Assembly (NCBI GenBank): GCA_001302245.1
Contig: LGYU01000013.1
Span: 310,001 to 374,000, forward strand
Source of the DNA: Chitinophagaceae bacterium PMP191F
Lineage (GTDB): Bacteria; Bacteroidota; Bacteroidia; Chitinophagales; Chitinophagaceae
DNA: 64,000 nucleotides
Reading direction: 5' to 3'
Shown: piece after piece, positions 1 to 9,083 of the stretch
Position numbering within the stretch: the stretch's first letter is position 1
How the letters are laid out: each line of letters begins with the position of its first letter
Made by a program: the position numbers and the translations under genes
The notes under the pieces: generated by a model
What the model saw: the letters and a program-made list of their open reading frames with translations, nothing else
The model's database searches: none
Told to the model about the DNA's origin: nothing

Positions 1-825
1 CACTTTGTTTTTAAAACGTGCGTCTGATATGCTTACCATATTGCTGTCAAGATCAGGAAAACGGAAATGCAAACGATCCTGCCCGGGACGCAGATAAACT
101 GCTGAGATGGTATCAGAATAGGAAGCTTTGGCATTGGCCTCAGCTACCCAGGTTTCAGTAGATGCAGGACCGGAAAACACACGGCCACCGCTGATCTTTT
201 TATTATTGTCTGCGCGTGCAATGAAAGTAAATGCATGTATACCATCAAAGGCAGACATGAATAGTGAATCACCGCTTACCACTCCTTCCAGGAAACGGTA
301 ATCGCCGGTGGGTGTAAGAAAGGTACCGGTAAGCTGGCGGCCTTTCTGTACAAACTCAGCTACGGCAATGCTGCTATTCCCTTTTTTATCAGTAAAAGTA
401 GTAGCCCAGCGGCCGGTAATATTGTGTTTTGCGGGTTGTACATGTTGCGGAAAACGTGCAGCCTGGTTATGAACAATTGTTACCGGCAATGTAACATCAT
501 TGGCAGAGGTGCCCCTGGTCCAGAAACCACGCAGGGTACCGTCTTTTTCATAATGCAATCTGAAAGAAGATTCAAATACCGGCATGGCTGCCAGTAAAGT
601 ATCTTTTTCCCAACGTATATCTGTTAAAGGAATACGTTCGGTGGCATTGCGGATAAACCAGGTTGGCTTATTGCCCGTATAGGTTACTTCAAAATTAAAA
701 TCAATGGTATTGCCATCTGCACGTTGCAGGGAGGCTCTCCACCAGCCTTTGGGAATAACAGTTTGGGCTGATACAGCAGAAACTATACCGGTAAAAGCTG
801 CGAATAAAAGGACAAATTTTTTCAT
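1..825 (-). CDS. TlpA-like thioredoxin-family protein, N-terminal part (truncated by window edge)
   Basis: The reading frame is open from the ATG at 825 to the window edge, giving 275 residues with no stop. It starts with a signal peptide (MKKFVLLFAAFTGIVSAVSA, then QT). The rest is the beta-rich N-terminal domain typical of long Bacteroidota TlpA disulfide reductases, with stretches such as GTFLTPTGDYRFLEG and a closing FPDL...SISDARFKNKV just before where the thioredoxin CxxC domain should begin. That catalytic domain would lie beyond position 1, so the redox function is inferred from the family and not seen. The likely role is periplasmic thiol-disulfide exchange or peroxiredoxin-like activity. 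It is read away from the window, downstream of a roughly 107-bp gap. Confidence 0.75.
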   Translation of the reverse strand, partial: MKKFVLLFAAFTGIVSAVSAQTVIPKGWWRASLQRADGNTIDFNFEVTYTGNKPTWFIRNATERIPLTDIRWEKDTLLAAMPVFESSFRLHYEKDGTLRGFWTRGTSANDVTLPVTIVHNQAARFPQHVQPAKHNITGRWATTFTDKKGNSSIAVAEFVQKGRQLTGTFLTPTGDYRFLEGVVSGDSLFMSAFDGIHAFTFIARADNNKKISGGRVFSGPASTETWVAEANAKASYSDTISAVYLRPGQDRLHFRFPDLDSNMVSISDARFKNKV

Positions 826-932
826 ATCATTTGTTACAACAATGTAAACTATTACAAGTTTGCAACAAAATGCTAAACCTTTATGATAACCGGCTGAAAA
901 ATGATTTAATCTACTTTTTTGGTAGAGAATGA

Positions 933-1880
933 TCAAAAATTCTTCAGGTTCGTCAGCATATCACTGGTCATTTTGTCCAGGTCATATTCGTGTTTCCAGC
1001 CCCAGTCCTTACGTGCCACGGCATCATCAATGCTTTGCGGCCAGCTATCGGCAATAGCTTGCCTGTAATCGGGTTGATAATCAATATTAAATGATGGAAT
1101 ATGTTGTTGAATGGATGCGGCGATCTCTTTGGGTGAAAAACTCATGGCCGACAGGTTGTAAGAAGTACGTACATGAATCTGTTCGGCAGGTGCTTCCATC
1201 AGCTCGATGGTGGCGCGGATGGCATCCGGCATATACATCATAGGCAGGTAAGTATCTTCTTTCAGAAAGCAGGTATACTTTTGTTCTTCCAGTGCTTCAT
1301 GATAGATCTCCACAGCATAATCTGTAGTACCACCACCCGGTGCGGATTTATAGCTGATAAGACCGGGATAACGCAGACTGCGTACATCCACATTATAACG
1401 CTGGTGATAATAGTTGCACCAGAATTCGCCGGCATATTTACTGATACCGTATACTGTAGTGGGTTCTATAATAGTTTGTTGCGGGCAGTTCTGTTTGGGA
1501 GAAGTAGGGCCAAACACAGCAATGCTGCTGGGCCAGTATACTTTATGGAGTTTTTCTTCGCGTGCAATATCCAGCACATTTAGCAGGCTCTGCATGTTAA
1601 GGCTCCATGCAAGGTTGGGATTTTTTTCGCCGGTAGCAGAAAGAATAGCAGCCAGCAGGTAGATCTGGGTAATGTTCTGGCGGATCACCTGCACATGCAG
1701 CATCTCCTTGTTCATTACATCCAGTGAAACATAAGGCCCGCTGCCTTTCAGCAGTTCATTCTCTTCACGAAGGTCGGAGGCAATTACATTGGCATTGCCG
1801 TATATTTTGCGTAAGGCCAGCGTCAGTTCTACTCCAATCTGGCCGGAGGCGCCTATAACGAGGATTTTTTCTTTTACCAT
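933..1880 (-). CDS. L-threonine 3-dehydrogenase, extended short-chain dehydrogenase type
   Basis: This 315-aa protein is an NAD-dependent epimerase/dehydratase-fold enzyme. A Rossmann motif GASGQIG is at the N-terminus and the catalytic YxxxK is in YGISKYAGE. The stretches PGGGTTDYAV and TYLPMMYMPDAIRA are characteristic of the SDR-type threonine dehydrogenase found in Bacteroidota and animals, which oxidises threonine to 2-amino-3-ketobutyrate. An upstream in-frame ATG at 1907 would add MRQFNCCAI, which does not look like part of the fold. I prefer 1880, where the residues lead straight into the first beta strand, and the length then fits the family (about 310-320 aa). No kbl (2-amino-3-ketobutyrate CoA ligase) gene is adjacent. 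A plain NAD-dependent epimerase is the alternative. Confidence 0.85.
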   Translation of the reverse strand: MVKEKILVIGASGQIGVELTLALRKIYGNANVIASDLREENELLKGSGPYVSLDVMNKEMLHVQVIRQNITQIYLLAAILSATGEKNPNLAWSLNMQSLLNVLDIAREEKLHKVYWPSSIAVFGPTSPKQNCPQQTIIEPTTVYGISKYAGEFWCNYYHQRYNVDVRSLRYPGLISYKSAPGGGTTDYAVEIYHEALEEQKYTCFLKEDTYLPMMYMPDAIRATIELMEAPAEQIHVRTSYNLSAMSFSPKEIAASIQQHIPSFNIDYQPDYRQAIADSWPQSIDDAVARKDWGWKHEYDLDKMTSDMLTNLKNF

Positions 1881-2032
1881 AATAGCACAGCAATTAAATT
1901 GTCGCAAAGAAAGAAAAAATCAGGTATAGAAATCTATTATTTAAAGAAAAGCAGGCAATTGTTTTGATAACAACCCATTCGTTTAACAAACCGGCTGATT
2001 GTTTGAATATTTCTTAGAAAAAATCCTAAATA

Positions 2033-3688
2033 TCATAGTGATTGAATAAATGCCGCCAGGCTCTCTTCACCCTGCAAGTTTATTTTCTTTTTCAGGCGGT
2101 AACGGGATACACGCAGGCTGTCCTGTGAAATGCCCAGCAAAGTGGCGATATCTGCTGAACTGAAATTCATTTTGATAAGGGCTACCAGGCGCAGATCGTT
2201 TACTGTAAGATCTGCGCACTGCAGTTTCAGTTTGTCAAAAAAATCCTGGTGAACCTGTTCAAAGGTACTGTTAAACTCAGTCCAGTACTGATTGCGGTTA
2301 GCATCGTGGTTGATCTGTTGTAACAGTTGCTGCAGTTGTTTCTTCTGATCACGTTTATCGTCTTTTACCATTTCTTCCAGTTTGTTCTTTAGGGAATCCA
2401 GTAACTGGTTCTTCTGTATCACATGCAATGTATGGGTACTTAACTCCCTGCTACGGGTTTCCAGTTCATGTTTCAACTGCTGTTCTTCCAGTTGTTTATT
2501 TTTTAATTCAGAAGCGATCAGTTCGTGCCGGGCGGTAAAGATCTGTCGTTCCTGTTCACCGAGTGCGCGTTCATTCCTCATCTTTAAACGCTGGCGGTTG
2601 AATACTACCAGGCCAAGAATGACCAGCAAAACAATAATGATAATAGCGGCACTGGTGAGCAGCAGTGTGTTTTTACGTTCGTCTTTCAGTTTTTCAATTT
2701 CCTGGTTCTTTTTCTCTACTTCATTCAAAGCCTGTAAAAAAGCAGTGCGACTATTGTTTTCATGTGTGTAAATGGCCAGTAAATATTCGCGGCTTAGTTC
2801 CTGGTAATGATAGGCGCTATCGTTCTGTTGTAACAGGTTGAAGGTTTTGGCAATATCACGATACGCGGCTGCTATCTGGTATTGCTCATTGATCTGCATG
2901 GCCAGATGCAGTGCTTTACGGGTTTGCTCCATAGCTTCGCGATAGCGGCCGGTTTTACGATAGATATCGCCCAGGTTATTGACACATTCAATGCGGTCAA
3001 CCTGGTTGCCCGCCGCTTCATACATATTTACAGCCTGCCTGAAATAGTGAAAAGCAGAATCATATTGCTCTCTGTCCTCATAAATACTTCCGATGTTGGA
3101 ATAAATGCGGGCAATGCCTTCCTGGTTGTTGATGTTGTGGTAATGCTGTAATGACAAATGCTGAAAATAAAAAGCACTGTCGTATAAGTGCTCTTTTTCG
3201 TACAGGTGACCAATATTGCCATATGTTTTGGCCAGTCCAGATTCGGCATTTAACTGCTGGTAGATATTCAATGCCTCATCATATTGCCTGCGCGATTGTT
3301 CGGGCTGTTTGTTATAATAATATAGCAGGCCAATATCGTTCAGGTTGTTGGCTACCAGTTCGCGGTCCTGTTTTTGTCTGAATAGTCTGTCGGCACCCAG
3401 GTGGTAATCCAGCGATTGTGCAAAATAACCCTGGTGATAAAAGATCTGCCCCATTTTCTGTAAACAGATCCCGGCAGAAATATCATCTTTTGCATCGGTG
3501 TAACGCGTATACAGGTCTTTCAGAACAATGTATGCAGAATCTGGCTGACGCCGTAGTAACTCTTCAGCCTGTTGTAACGTAAGGGCAGGAGTTGCATGCA
3601 GCTGTAAAGCAGTAAAAAAAGGCCATAAACACAATACTATTGCCTGTATGTAACGGCAAAAAGAGGAATAAAAAGCTATTTGCTGCAT
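2033..3688 (-). CDS. TPR-repeat transmembrane regulator with C-terminal helix-turn-helix
   Basis: This 551-aa protein combines sensor and DNA-binding parts. An N-terminal hydrophobic segment (about 13-32) is followed by tandem TPR motifs (about 35-300), which should lie outside the cytoplasmic membrane. One strong transmembrane helix (about 342-363) leads into a long charged coiled coil (about 364-460). The C-terminus (about 490-540) is a LuxR/NarL-like winged helix segment, with LTVNDLRLVALI, then SSADIATLLGIS and VSRYRLKKKI. The arrangement is common in Bacteroidota, where the TPR part is thought to sense a ligand or protein and the cytoplasmic HTH to bind DNA. No kinase or receiver domain is seen, so it would be a one-component, membrane-tethered regulator. 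Its targets are unknown. It is divergent from kdsA, with 119 bp between start codons. Confidence 0.8.
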   Translation of the reverse strand: MQQIAFYSSFCRYIQAIVLCLWPFFTALQLHATPALTLQQAEELLRRQPDSAYIVLKDLYTRYTDAKDDISAGICLQKMGQIFYHQGYFAQSLDYHLGADRLFRQKQDRELVANNLNDIGLLYYYNKQPEQSRRQYDEALNIYQQLNAESGLAKTYGNIGHLYEKEHLYDSAFYFQHLSLQHYHNINNQEGIARIYSNIGSIYEDREQYDSAFHYFRQAVNMYEAAGNQVDRIECVNNLGDIYRKTGRYREAMEQTRKALHLAMQINEQYQIAAAYRDIAKTFNLLQQNDSAYHYQELSREYLLAIYTHENNSRTAFLQALNEVEKKNQEIEKLKDERKNTLLLTSAAIIIIVLLVILGLVVFNRQRLKMRNERALGEQERQIFTARHELIASELKNKQLEEQQLKHELETRSRELSTHTLHVIQKNQLLDSLKNKLEEMVKDDKRDQKKQLQQLLQQINHDANRNQYWTEFNSTFEQVHQDFFDKLKLQCADLTVNDLRLVALIKMNFSSADIATLLGISQDSLRVSRYRLKKKINLQGEESLAAFIQSL

Positions 3689-3795
3689 AGGTTGTTTCAG
3701 TTCATGAACCGTTAACAGTACAAAGGAAACTGTTGTATGTTACCGGAAGGTTAAGAGCCGGTGGGTCGGGATATTTTATATGTCAGATAATTCAT

Positions 3796-3803
3796 TACGT
3801 TTG
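3796..3803 (+). promoter_or_regulatory. Bacteroidota -7 promoter element before kdsA
   Basis: TACGTTTG matches the Bacteroidota -7 consensus TAnnTTTG exactly and ends only 4 bases before the kdsA ATG at 3808. The transcription start would then fall at or next to the start codon. I do not see a convincing -33 TTG at the usual spacing. Confidence 0.45.
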
Positions 3804-3807
3804 CACT

Positions 3808-4626
3808 ATGAAATTTTTAGACGAACTGTTCAGCAACCAGCAATACGATAAGAACAACTTTTTCCTGATTGCCGGTCCCTGTGTGGTGGAAAGTGAAGAC
3901 CTGATCATGGAAGTGTGTGATAAAGTGTCTGCTATCTGTAAAAACCTGGGTATCCCGTACGTGTTCAAATCTTCTTACCGCAAGGCGAACCGTACCAGCG
4001 ATGCTTCTTTTACCGGGGTAGGTGATGAAGCTGCCCTGAAGTTGTTGAAAAAAGTAGGCGAAAAGTATCATCTGCCCGTTACGTCTGATGTACATGCACA
4101 TGATGAAACAGAGCTGGCTGCAAAGTATATTGATATTCTGCAGATCCCTGCTTTTCTGTGCCGCCAGACAGACCTGCTGGTTGCTGCTGCTAAAACCGGC
4201 AAGATCGTGAACGTAAAGAAGGGACAGTTCCTTAGCGGTCCGTCTATGAAATTTGCCGCCGATAAGATCCGCCATGCCGGTAACGATAAAGTGATCCTGA
4301 CAGAAAGAGGTACTACATTTGGTTACCAGGACCTGGTAGTGGATTACCGCAATATTCCCTGGATGAAAGAACATGGTACACCGGTGGTGATGGATTGCAC
4401 ACATAGTCTGCAACAGCCTAACCAGACTTCCGGTGTTACCGGTGGAAATCCGCAACTGATCAGCACTATTGCCAAAGCTGCTATTGCTACAGGCGCTGAT
4501 GGTTTATTTATTGAAACACATCCCAATCCTGCAGTGGCAAAAAGTGATGGCGCCAACATGCTGAAACTGGATCTGCTGGAAGGTTTGTTGAACCAACTGG
4601 TGAAACTGAGAAAAGCGGTTGTATAA
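3808..4626 (+). CDS. kdsA: 3-deoxy-8-phosphooctulonate synthase (KDO-8-phosphate synthase)
   Basis: This cytoplasmic 272-aa enzyme condenses phosphoenolpyruvate with arabinose 5-phosphate to make KDO 8-phosphate for the LPS inner core. Recognisable stretches are IPYVFKSSYRKANR, the ITSDVH-like TSDVHAH, LQIPAFLCRQTDLL, VNVKKGQF and LFIETHPNP, all in the expected order of the DAHP-synthase I/KdsA barrel. The N-terminus reads IAGPCVVES: cysteine stands where the E. coli enzyme has asparagine, which marks the metal-dependent (class II) form. I start at 3808 because MKFLDELF begins there; an in-frame extension to 3733 would run through the promoter element. It is a single gene with its own promoter. 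No other KDO gene is nearby. Confidence 0.95.
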   Translation: MKFLDELFSNQQYDKNNFFLIAGPCVVESEDLIMEVCDKVSAICKNLGIPYVFKSSYRKANRTSDASFTGVGDEAALKLLKKVGEKYHLPVTSDVHAHDETELAAKYIDILQIPAFLCRQTDLLVAAAKTGKIVNVKKGQFLSGPSMKFAADKIRHAGNDKVILTERGTTFGYQDLVVDYRNIPWMKEHGTPVVMDCTHSLQQPNQTSGVTGGNPQLISTIAKAAIATGADGLFIETHPNPAVAKSDGANMLKLDLLEGLLNQLVKLRKAVV

Positions 4627-4665
4627 GATTGCTTGATGGTTATATTGTTTGATTGTTAGAGGTTG

Positions 4666-4944
4666 CTACTCGTAGGGGTAGAGAATTATATCAGGTCTCT
4701 TCATTGTCAAATCAATATTATGGAATGAGGAAGTAGCATCTTGACAGGCTATTTGCATATCAGTAATCCATCTATTCGTTTCAACTTCACATAAAAGAAA
4801 AAGCTCCCGGTGAGGGAGCCTTAACAATGTTTTCAAAAGGTGTTGACTGAGTATTTCATCAGTACTGAATATGTAATGATCGAATAACCTATCACAGGGA
4901 TATTGGATCAAAAACGGGACCCTTTCTTTAATCCAAACACACAT
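4666..4944 (-). CDS. Doubtful 92-aa hypothetical protein
   Basis: An ATG-started frame lies 16 bases downstream of a minus-strand TAGTTTTG promoter-like element. The predicted product has no recognised domain, signal peptide or repeats. A terminator-like hairpin (4792-4822) lies inside the frame, which argues against it being translated in full. It may be chance, a gene remnant or the coding part of a short transcript. I list it only so that the region is not overlooked. Confidence 0.15.
   Translation of the reverse strand: MCVWIKERVPFLIQYPCDRLFDHYIFSTDEILSQHLLKTLLRLPHRELFLLCEVETNRWITDMQIACQDATSSFHNIDLTMKRPDIILYPYE
4792..4822 (-). terminator. Intrinsic terminator-like hairpin on minus strand
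   Basis: On the minus strand GCTCCC pairs with GGGAGC around a TCACC loop and is followed by a TTTTTCTTTT tract. No clear minus-strand gene ends just before it. The AraC gene stop is more than 350 bp upstream. Confidence 0.5.
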
Positions 4945-4960
4945 ATTTGTGTTACCGCTG

Positions 4961-4968
4961 CAAAACTA
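4961..4968 (-). promoter_or_regulatory. Bacteroidota -7-like element (minus strand)
   Basis: The minus strand reads TAGTTTTG, an exact fit to TAnnTTTG. A TTG lies 16 bases upstream of it (4985-4987 as CAA on the plus strand), slightly closer than usual. Together with the hairpin at 4792-4822 it could bound a transcript of about 165 nt. Confidence 0.3.
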
Positions 4969-5175
4969 TACCCTAATCAGTCAGCAACGTAGCTGTTGTA
5001 GGTTAAACAGTAGCTGCAAAGTATCTTATATTCTTTTAATGCTGCATTCTTACGTCGCTTTATAAAAAGATTAACATTTGTTGTACAGCATTGCATGCTT
5101 TTTACAATATAAAAACACACGGTGAAGTAATAGTTACGGTTGTGTATTTGATATTTGGTAAACTATTGCCTTCGA

Positions 5176-6171
5176 TCAATGGGAAGATAAAAGCTGACTG
5201 GGTAATACTCCGAATTCTTTTTTGAAGGCAATGGTAAAGTTGCTGAGATTAGCATATCCCAGTTCCATTGCTACTTCTTTTACTGAAAATTTACCGGTCA
5301 GCAGTTTATCCTGGGCTGCCTGCATGCGTGCTTTCTGGTAATATTCATAAATAGGAAAGCCATACATGGTTTTAAAATCTTTTTTCAGCTTTGATTCGCT
5401 GATTGCGGTCATACGTGCCAGTTCCTGTATGGAAGGGGGAGATTGGTAAATATCTTTCGTGAGAATAGATTCCACCTGCATTACACGGTTAATATCTTCA
5501 GACGACAATGGAATGCGAAATGCAGGATTATGCATTTTATCGTACAGATGTGTGAAAAAGCGTTCTATCATCAGCATGATGCGGTTCTGGATAACGGCCA
5601 GCCGTAGTGGATTTTCTTCGTCTGTTTCCATTACGGTACGCATCCATTGTTTGTACTTGCTGTCCAGCGGTTCAATATTGATGTTTTCTGCTTTCAGTGA
5701 AATGTAGGTAGAAAGCACATTTTCAACGGTATTGATATCCAGGTAACGGGCCAGCCAGTTTTTATTGAACAAAACCTGTATGCCTTTAAAAGTTCCGCCT
5801 GCTGAACCAAAGTACGACCAGTCGGAAAAAGAACTGGTAAGATAAGCCACTGATTTGGTGGTATTGCCTTCTTTCAGTTTCTCATCATCGATCGTTACTA
5901 CCAGAGAGTCGCGTATGGTAAGTTCGTCAAAACGAAGGGTATAAAATTCTTCACCCGGTGCTTTCCGGCGTCTGATAAGCCAGTCCTGGTGAAAAGTGCA
6001 GTTCAGGATATTGGCCTGAAGACCATTGGGTAATTGTATAAAGCTATAGTGTCCTGTAGCTATTTCGGGAGGAAAGATCAGTTGGTTATTGTGCACCCGT
6101 GCCTGTATGCGTTCCGCAACATCATGCATCAGCCGCTTGTAGTCCATATAAGAATAATCAATGCGAAACAC
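5176..6171 (-). CDS. AraC-family transcriptional regulator
   Basis: This 331-aa protein has two parts. Residues 1 to about 225 have no motif I can name and are presumably a ligand- or dimer-forming domain. Residues about 228-331 are a standard AraC DNA-binding domain with two helix-turn-helix motifs: IQELARMTAISESKLKKDF, then VKEVAMELGYANLSNFTIAF followed by KKEFGVLPSQL. It is a DNA-binding regulator whose target is unknown. An alternative start is eight codons downstream (MDYKRLM). The next gene on the same strand upstream, a PspC protein, ends 88 bp away, so the two could be cotranscribed. Confidence 0.85.
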   Translation of the reverse strand: MFRIDYSYMDYKRLMHDVAERIQARVHNNQLIFPPEIATGHYSFIQLPNGLQANILNCTFHQDWLIRRRKAPGEEFYTLRFDELTIRDSLVVTIDDEKLKEGNTTKSVAYLTSSFSDWSYFGSAGGTFKGIQVLFNKNWLARYLDINTVENVLSTYISLKAENINIEPLDSKYKQWMRTVMETDEENPLRLAVIQNRIMLMIERFFTHLYDKMHNPAFRIPLSSEDINRVMQVESILTKDIYQSPPSIQELARMTAISESKLKKDFKTMYGFPIYEYYQKARMQAAQDKLLTGKFSVKEVAMELGYANLSNFTIAFKKEFGVLPSQLLSSH

Positions 6172-6259
6172 CAGGTTGTATGCTTTTCGGGTGATAAAAG
6201 AAAAACCATGTTATAGTGATATAACATTAAATATTCTAATAAGTTTATAGGGTAAGGAA

Positions 6260-6481
6260 TTATTGGTATTTGACAGGATTACGGCGGAACGACAGAATAT
6301 AGCGTTTCATGTTGAGCCAGAACGCTATAATGAAATAAATAATGAGTGGTGAGCCCATGGTCAGAAAAGAAATATACACAAACCATGTACGGATGCGCGA
6401 GGTAGCGATACCCATTTTTTCTCCAATGGCAGAGCATACCCCAAAAGCCTGCCATTCAATAAAATTCCTGAACCGATTCAT
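6260..6481 (-). CDS. PspC-domain small membrane protein
   Basis: At 73 aa this matches the size of stand-alone PspC proteins. The N-terminal part contains the PspC signature (AFGVCSAIGEKMGIATSRIR, approximately residues 13-32). One long hydrophobic segment follows (about 33-57), with a basic tail. PspC proteins act at the inner membrane in envelope-stress responses in proteobacteria; the role in Bacteroidota is less clear. It is divergent from aconitase, with 120 bp between starts, and lies upstream of the AraC gene on the same strand. Confidence 0.8.
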   Translation of the reverse strand: MNRFRNFIEWQAFGVCSAIGEKMGIATSRIRTWFVYISFLTMGSPLIIYFIIAFWLNMKRYILSFRRNPVKYQ

Positions 6482-6550
6482 AATACTAATTTATAAATTT
6501 TTGCACTAAACCTATAATAATTAGCACTTTTCAAAAACCTTTTTATTAGG

Positions 6551-6558
6551 TACCTTTG
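6551..6558 (+). promoter_or_regulatory. Bacteroidota -7 promoter element before aconitase
   Basis: TACCTTTG matches TAnnTTTG exactly, 43 bases before the ATG at 6602. A second, imperfect copy (TACCGTTTG) follows at 6582-6590. No clear -33 TTG is visible. Confidence 0.55.
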
Positions 6559-6601
6559 CAGTGCTTTTTTATACCGTTTGCTCACCTTTAAACGAAAAAT
6601 C

Positions 6602-8869
6602 ATGGTTTTTGACCTGGATCTGATTAAAAAAGTTTACGCTGAGATGCCGGAAAAGGTAGCGGCAGCCCGTAAACTGGTTGGCCGGCCCCTGACCCTTGCT
6701 GAAAAAATATTATACGCTCACTTGTTTGAACCTGCCAAAAAGGCGTACGAGCGCGGAAAAGATTATGTGGATTTTGCTCCGGACCGTGTTGCAATGCAGG
6801 ATGCTACTGCCCAGATGGCATTATTGCAGTTTATGACCTGTGGTCGTTCTAAAGTGGCCGTTCCCTCTACCGTACACTGCGATCACCTGATCCAGGCTAA
6901 AGTAGGCGCCAAAGAAGATTTACAGGTTGCTGTGGATGTAAACAAAGAAGTATACGATTTCTTAGCCTCTATCTCTAATAAATATGGTATCGGTTTCTGG
7001 AAAGCCGGCGCTGGTATCATTCACCAGGTAGTTCTGGAAAATTATGCTTTCCCCGGCGGATTAATGATTGGTACAGATTCTCATACCCCTAATGCAGGTG
7101 GTTTGGGTATGCTGGCCATTGGTGTAGGTGGTGCTGATGCGGTGGACGTAATGGCCGGATTGGCGTGGGAACTGAAAATGCCCAAACTGATCGGTGTAAA
7201 ACTGACCGGTAAACTGAGCGGATGGGCCTCTTCCAAAGACGTAATTCTGAAAGTGGCAGGTATTCTTACCGTAAAAGGTGGTACCGGCGCTATTGTTGAA
7301 TATTTTGGCGAAGGTGCTGACAGCCTGAGTGCTACCGGTAAAGGTACCATCTGTAACATGGGTGCTGAGATCGGCGCAACCTGCTCTGTGTTTGCATACG
7401 ACGAAAAAATGTCTGCTTACCTGAAAGCAACCAGCCGTGAAGAAGTAGCTGCTGCTGCTGACAGCATCCGCGACTATCTGCGCCCTGATGCAGAAGTATA
7501 CGCTGACCCTGCTGCATACTACGATCAGCTGATCGAGATCAACCTGAATGAACTGGAGCCGCATGTAAACGGTCCGTTCACTCCGGATCTGGCATGGCCT
7601 ATCTCTAAATTTGCAGAAGCTGTAAAAGCCAACAACTGGCCCGAAAAACTGGAAGTGGCGCTGATCGGTTCCTGCACCAACTCTTCTTACGAAGACATCA
7701 GCCGTTCCGCTTCTCTGGCAAAACAGGCTATTGATAAAAAATTGAAGACCAAGGCTGAATTTACCATCACGCCCGGTTCTGAACTGGTACGCTATACTAT
7801 CGAGAAAGACGGGTTTCTGAAAACCTTCGATCAGATCGGTGGCGTAGTACTGGCAAATGCCTGCGGTCCCTGTATCGGTCAATGGGCACGTCATATTGAT
7901 GATCCCAACCGTAAAAATTCTATCATCACTTCATTCAACCGCAACTTTGCAAAACGTAACGACGGCTTGGCAAGCACACACGCTTTCGTAGCTTCTCCGG
8001 AGATCGTTACAGCCTTTGCTATTGCCGGTGATCTTACCTTCAACCCGTTGACAGACAAACTGAAAAACGAAGAAGGTAAAGACGTAATGCTGGATGAACC
8101 AACTGGTGTTGAACTGCCTCCAAAAGGATTTTCAGTAGATGATCCGGGTTACCAGGCTCCTGCCAAAGATGGTAGCGGTGTGGAAGTAATTGTAAAATCA
8201 GATTCACAACGTTTACAGTTGCTGGAACCATTTACAGCATGGGAAGGTACAGATCTGAAAGGACTGAAACTGCTTATTAAAGCAAAAGGGAAATGTACTA
8301 CTGATCACATTTCTATGGCCGGTCCGTGGTTGAAATTCCGTGGTCACCTGGATAACATCAGCAACAACATGCTGATCGGTGCTGTAAACTTCTTCAATGA
8401 AAAAACAGATTCTGTAAAAAACCAGCTTACCGGCCAATATGGTGCAGTACCTGCTACACAGCGTGCTTACAAAGCTGCTGGTGTTGGTAGCGTAGTGGTA
8501 GGTGATGAGAACTACGGTGAAGGATCCAGCCGCGAGCACGCAGCTATGGAGCCCCGTCACCTGGGTGTACGTGCCATCATTGTACGCAGCTTTGCCCGTA
8601 TTCACGAAACCAACCTGAAAAAACAGGGTATGCTGGCGCTGACCTTTGCCAATAAAGAAGATTACGATAAAGTACAGGAAGATGATGCTATTGACATCAA
8701 CGGCCTTACTGAGTTCGCTCCCGGCTCAACTATCACTGCAGTATTGAATCATGCAGATGGTTCAAAAGACAGCATTGTACTGAACCATACGTACAATGAG
8801 CAGCAGATTGAATGGTTTAAAGCAGGTGGCGCGCTGAACGTGATCCGCGCAGAGTTTGCTAAAAAATAA
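6602..8869 (+). CDS. acn: Aconitate hydratase
   Basis: This 755-aa TCA-cycle enzyme isomerises citrate and isocitrate through cis-aconitate. The three 4Fe-4S cysteines are visible: one in [10 protein letters not shown] and two in [10 protein letters not shown]. The N-terminal domain has [21 protein letters not shown]. The C-terminal swivel domain has [11 protein letters not shown] and the substrate-binding stretch [20 protein letters not shown]. Length and order fit the mitochondrial-type aconitase common in Bacteroidota. The ATG at 6602 is preferred over 6578 because [15 protein letters not shown] is the conserved N-terminus. It is a single gene between its own promoter and a strong terminator at 8890. 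Confidence 0.95.
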   Translation: MVFDLDLIKKVYAEMPEKVAAARKLVGRPLTLAEKILYAHLFEPAKKAYERGKDYVDFAPDRVAMQDATAQMALLQFMTCGRSKVAVPSTVHCDHLIQAKVGAKEDLQVAVDVNKEVYDFLASISNKYGIGFWKAGAGIIHQVVLENYAFPGGLMIGTDSHTPNAGGLGMLAIGVGGADAVDVMAGLAWELKMPKLIGVKLTGKLSGWASSKDVILKVAGILTVKGGTGAIVEYFGEGADSLSATGKGTICNMGAEIGATCSVFAYDEKMSAYLKATSREEVAAAADSIRDYLRPDAEVYADPAAYYDQLIEINLNELEPHVNGPFTPDLAWPISKFAEAVKANNWPEKLEVALIGSCTNSSYEDISRSASLAKQAIDKKLKTKAEFTITPGSELVRYTIEKDGFLKTFDQIGGVVLANACGPCIGQWARHIDDPNRKNSIITSFNRNFAKRNDGLASTHAFVASPEIVTAFAIAGDLTFNPLTDKLKNEEGKDVMLDEPTGVELPPKGFSVDDPGYQAPAKDGSGVEVIVKSDSQRLQLLEPFTAWEGTDLKGLKLLIKAKGKCTTDHISMAGPWLKFRGHLDNISNNMLIGAVNFFNEKTDSVKNQLTGQYGAVPATQRAYKAAGVGSVVVGDENYGEGSSREHAAMEPRHLGVRAIIVRSFARIHETNLKKQGMLALTFANKEDYDKVQEDDAIDINGLTEFAPGSTITAVLNHADGSKDSIVLNHTYNEQQIEWFKAGGALNVIRAEFAKK

Positions 8870-8889
8870 CCAGTTTAATACTGAATAGT

Positions 8890-8928
8890 AAAGAGGTTGT
8901 CTTCAAATGTGAGACAACCTCTTTTTTT
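8890..8928 (+). terminator. Terminator after aconitase
   Basis: A 13-bp perfect stem (AAAGAGGTTGTCT with its complement) around a 9-base loop, then a run of seven T, begins 20 bp after the aconitase stop. Confidence 0.9.
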
Positions 8929-8980
8929 ATGCTGCGTATAAAAACAGATTGCATGAAATTATCTTTCATATTGCCGGTTT

Positions 8981-9020
8981 AAATAAAAAGAGGCTGTTTC
9001 ATATGTCGAAACAGCCTCTT
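8981..9020 (-). terminator. Terminator for the convergent outer-membrane protein gene
   Basis: A 13-bp stem (AAGAGGCTGTTTC with its complement) around a 7-base loop. On the minus strand it is followed by a T-rich tail, so it serves the gene ending at 9084. Confidence 0.8.
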
Positions 9021-9083
9021 AGGCTTTTGGTATACTCTCTTCACTATGCTGGTGTGATCATCCGTTTTTCTTAGTGCAACAGC

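Larger units (their letters stand above)
4627..5175. other. 549-bp region between kdsA and the AraC gene
   Basis: No confident gene. On the minus strand there is a -7-like element at 4961-4968, a doubtful 92-codon frame (4666-4944) and a hairpin with a T-rich tail (4792-4822). The stretch 4970-5170 is AT-rich and shows nothing I can name. Confidence 0.5.

Noticed and set aside
3817-4455. 212-codon minus-strand frame inside kdsA
   Set aside because: Antisense to a well-supported enzyme gene; composition is that of a reverse frame with no recognisable feature.
7061-7894. Long (277-codon) minus-strand open frame inside aconitase
   Set aside because: It lies fully antisense to a highly conserved gene, has no domain or leader, and arises from the codon bias of aconitase.
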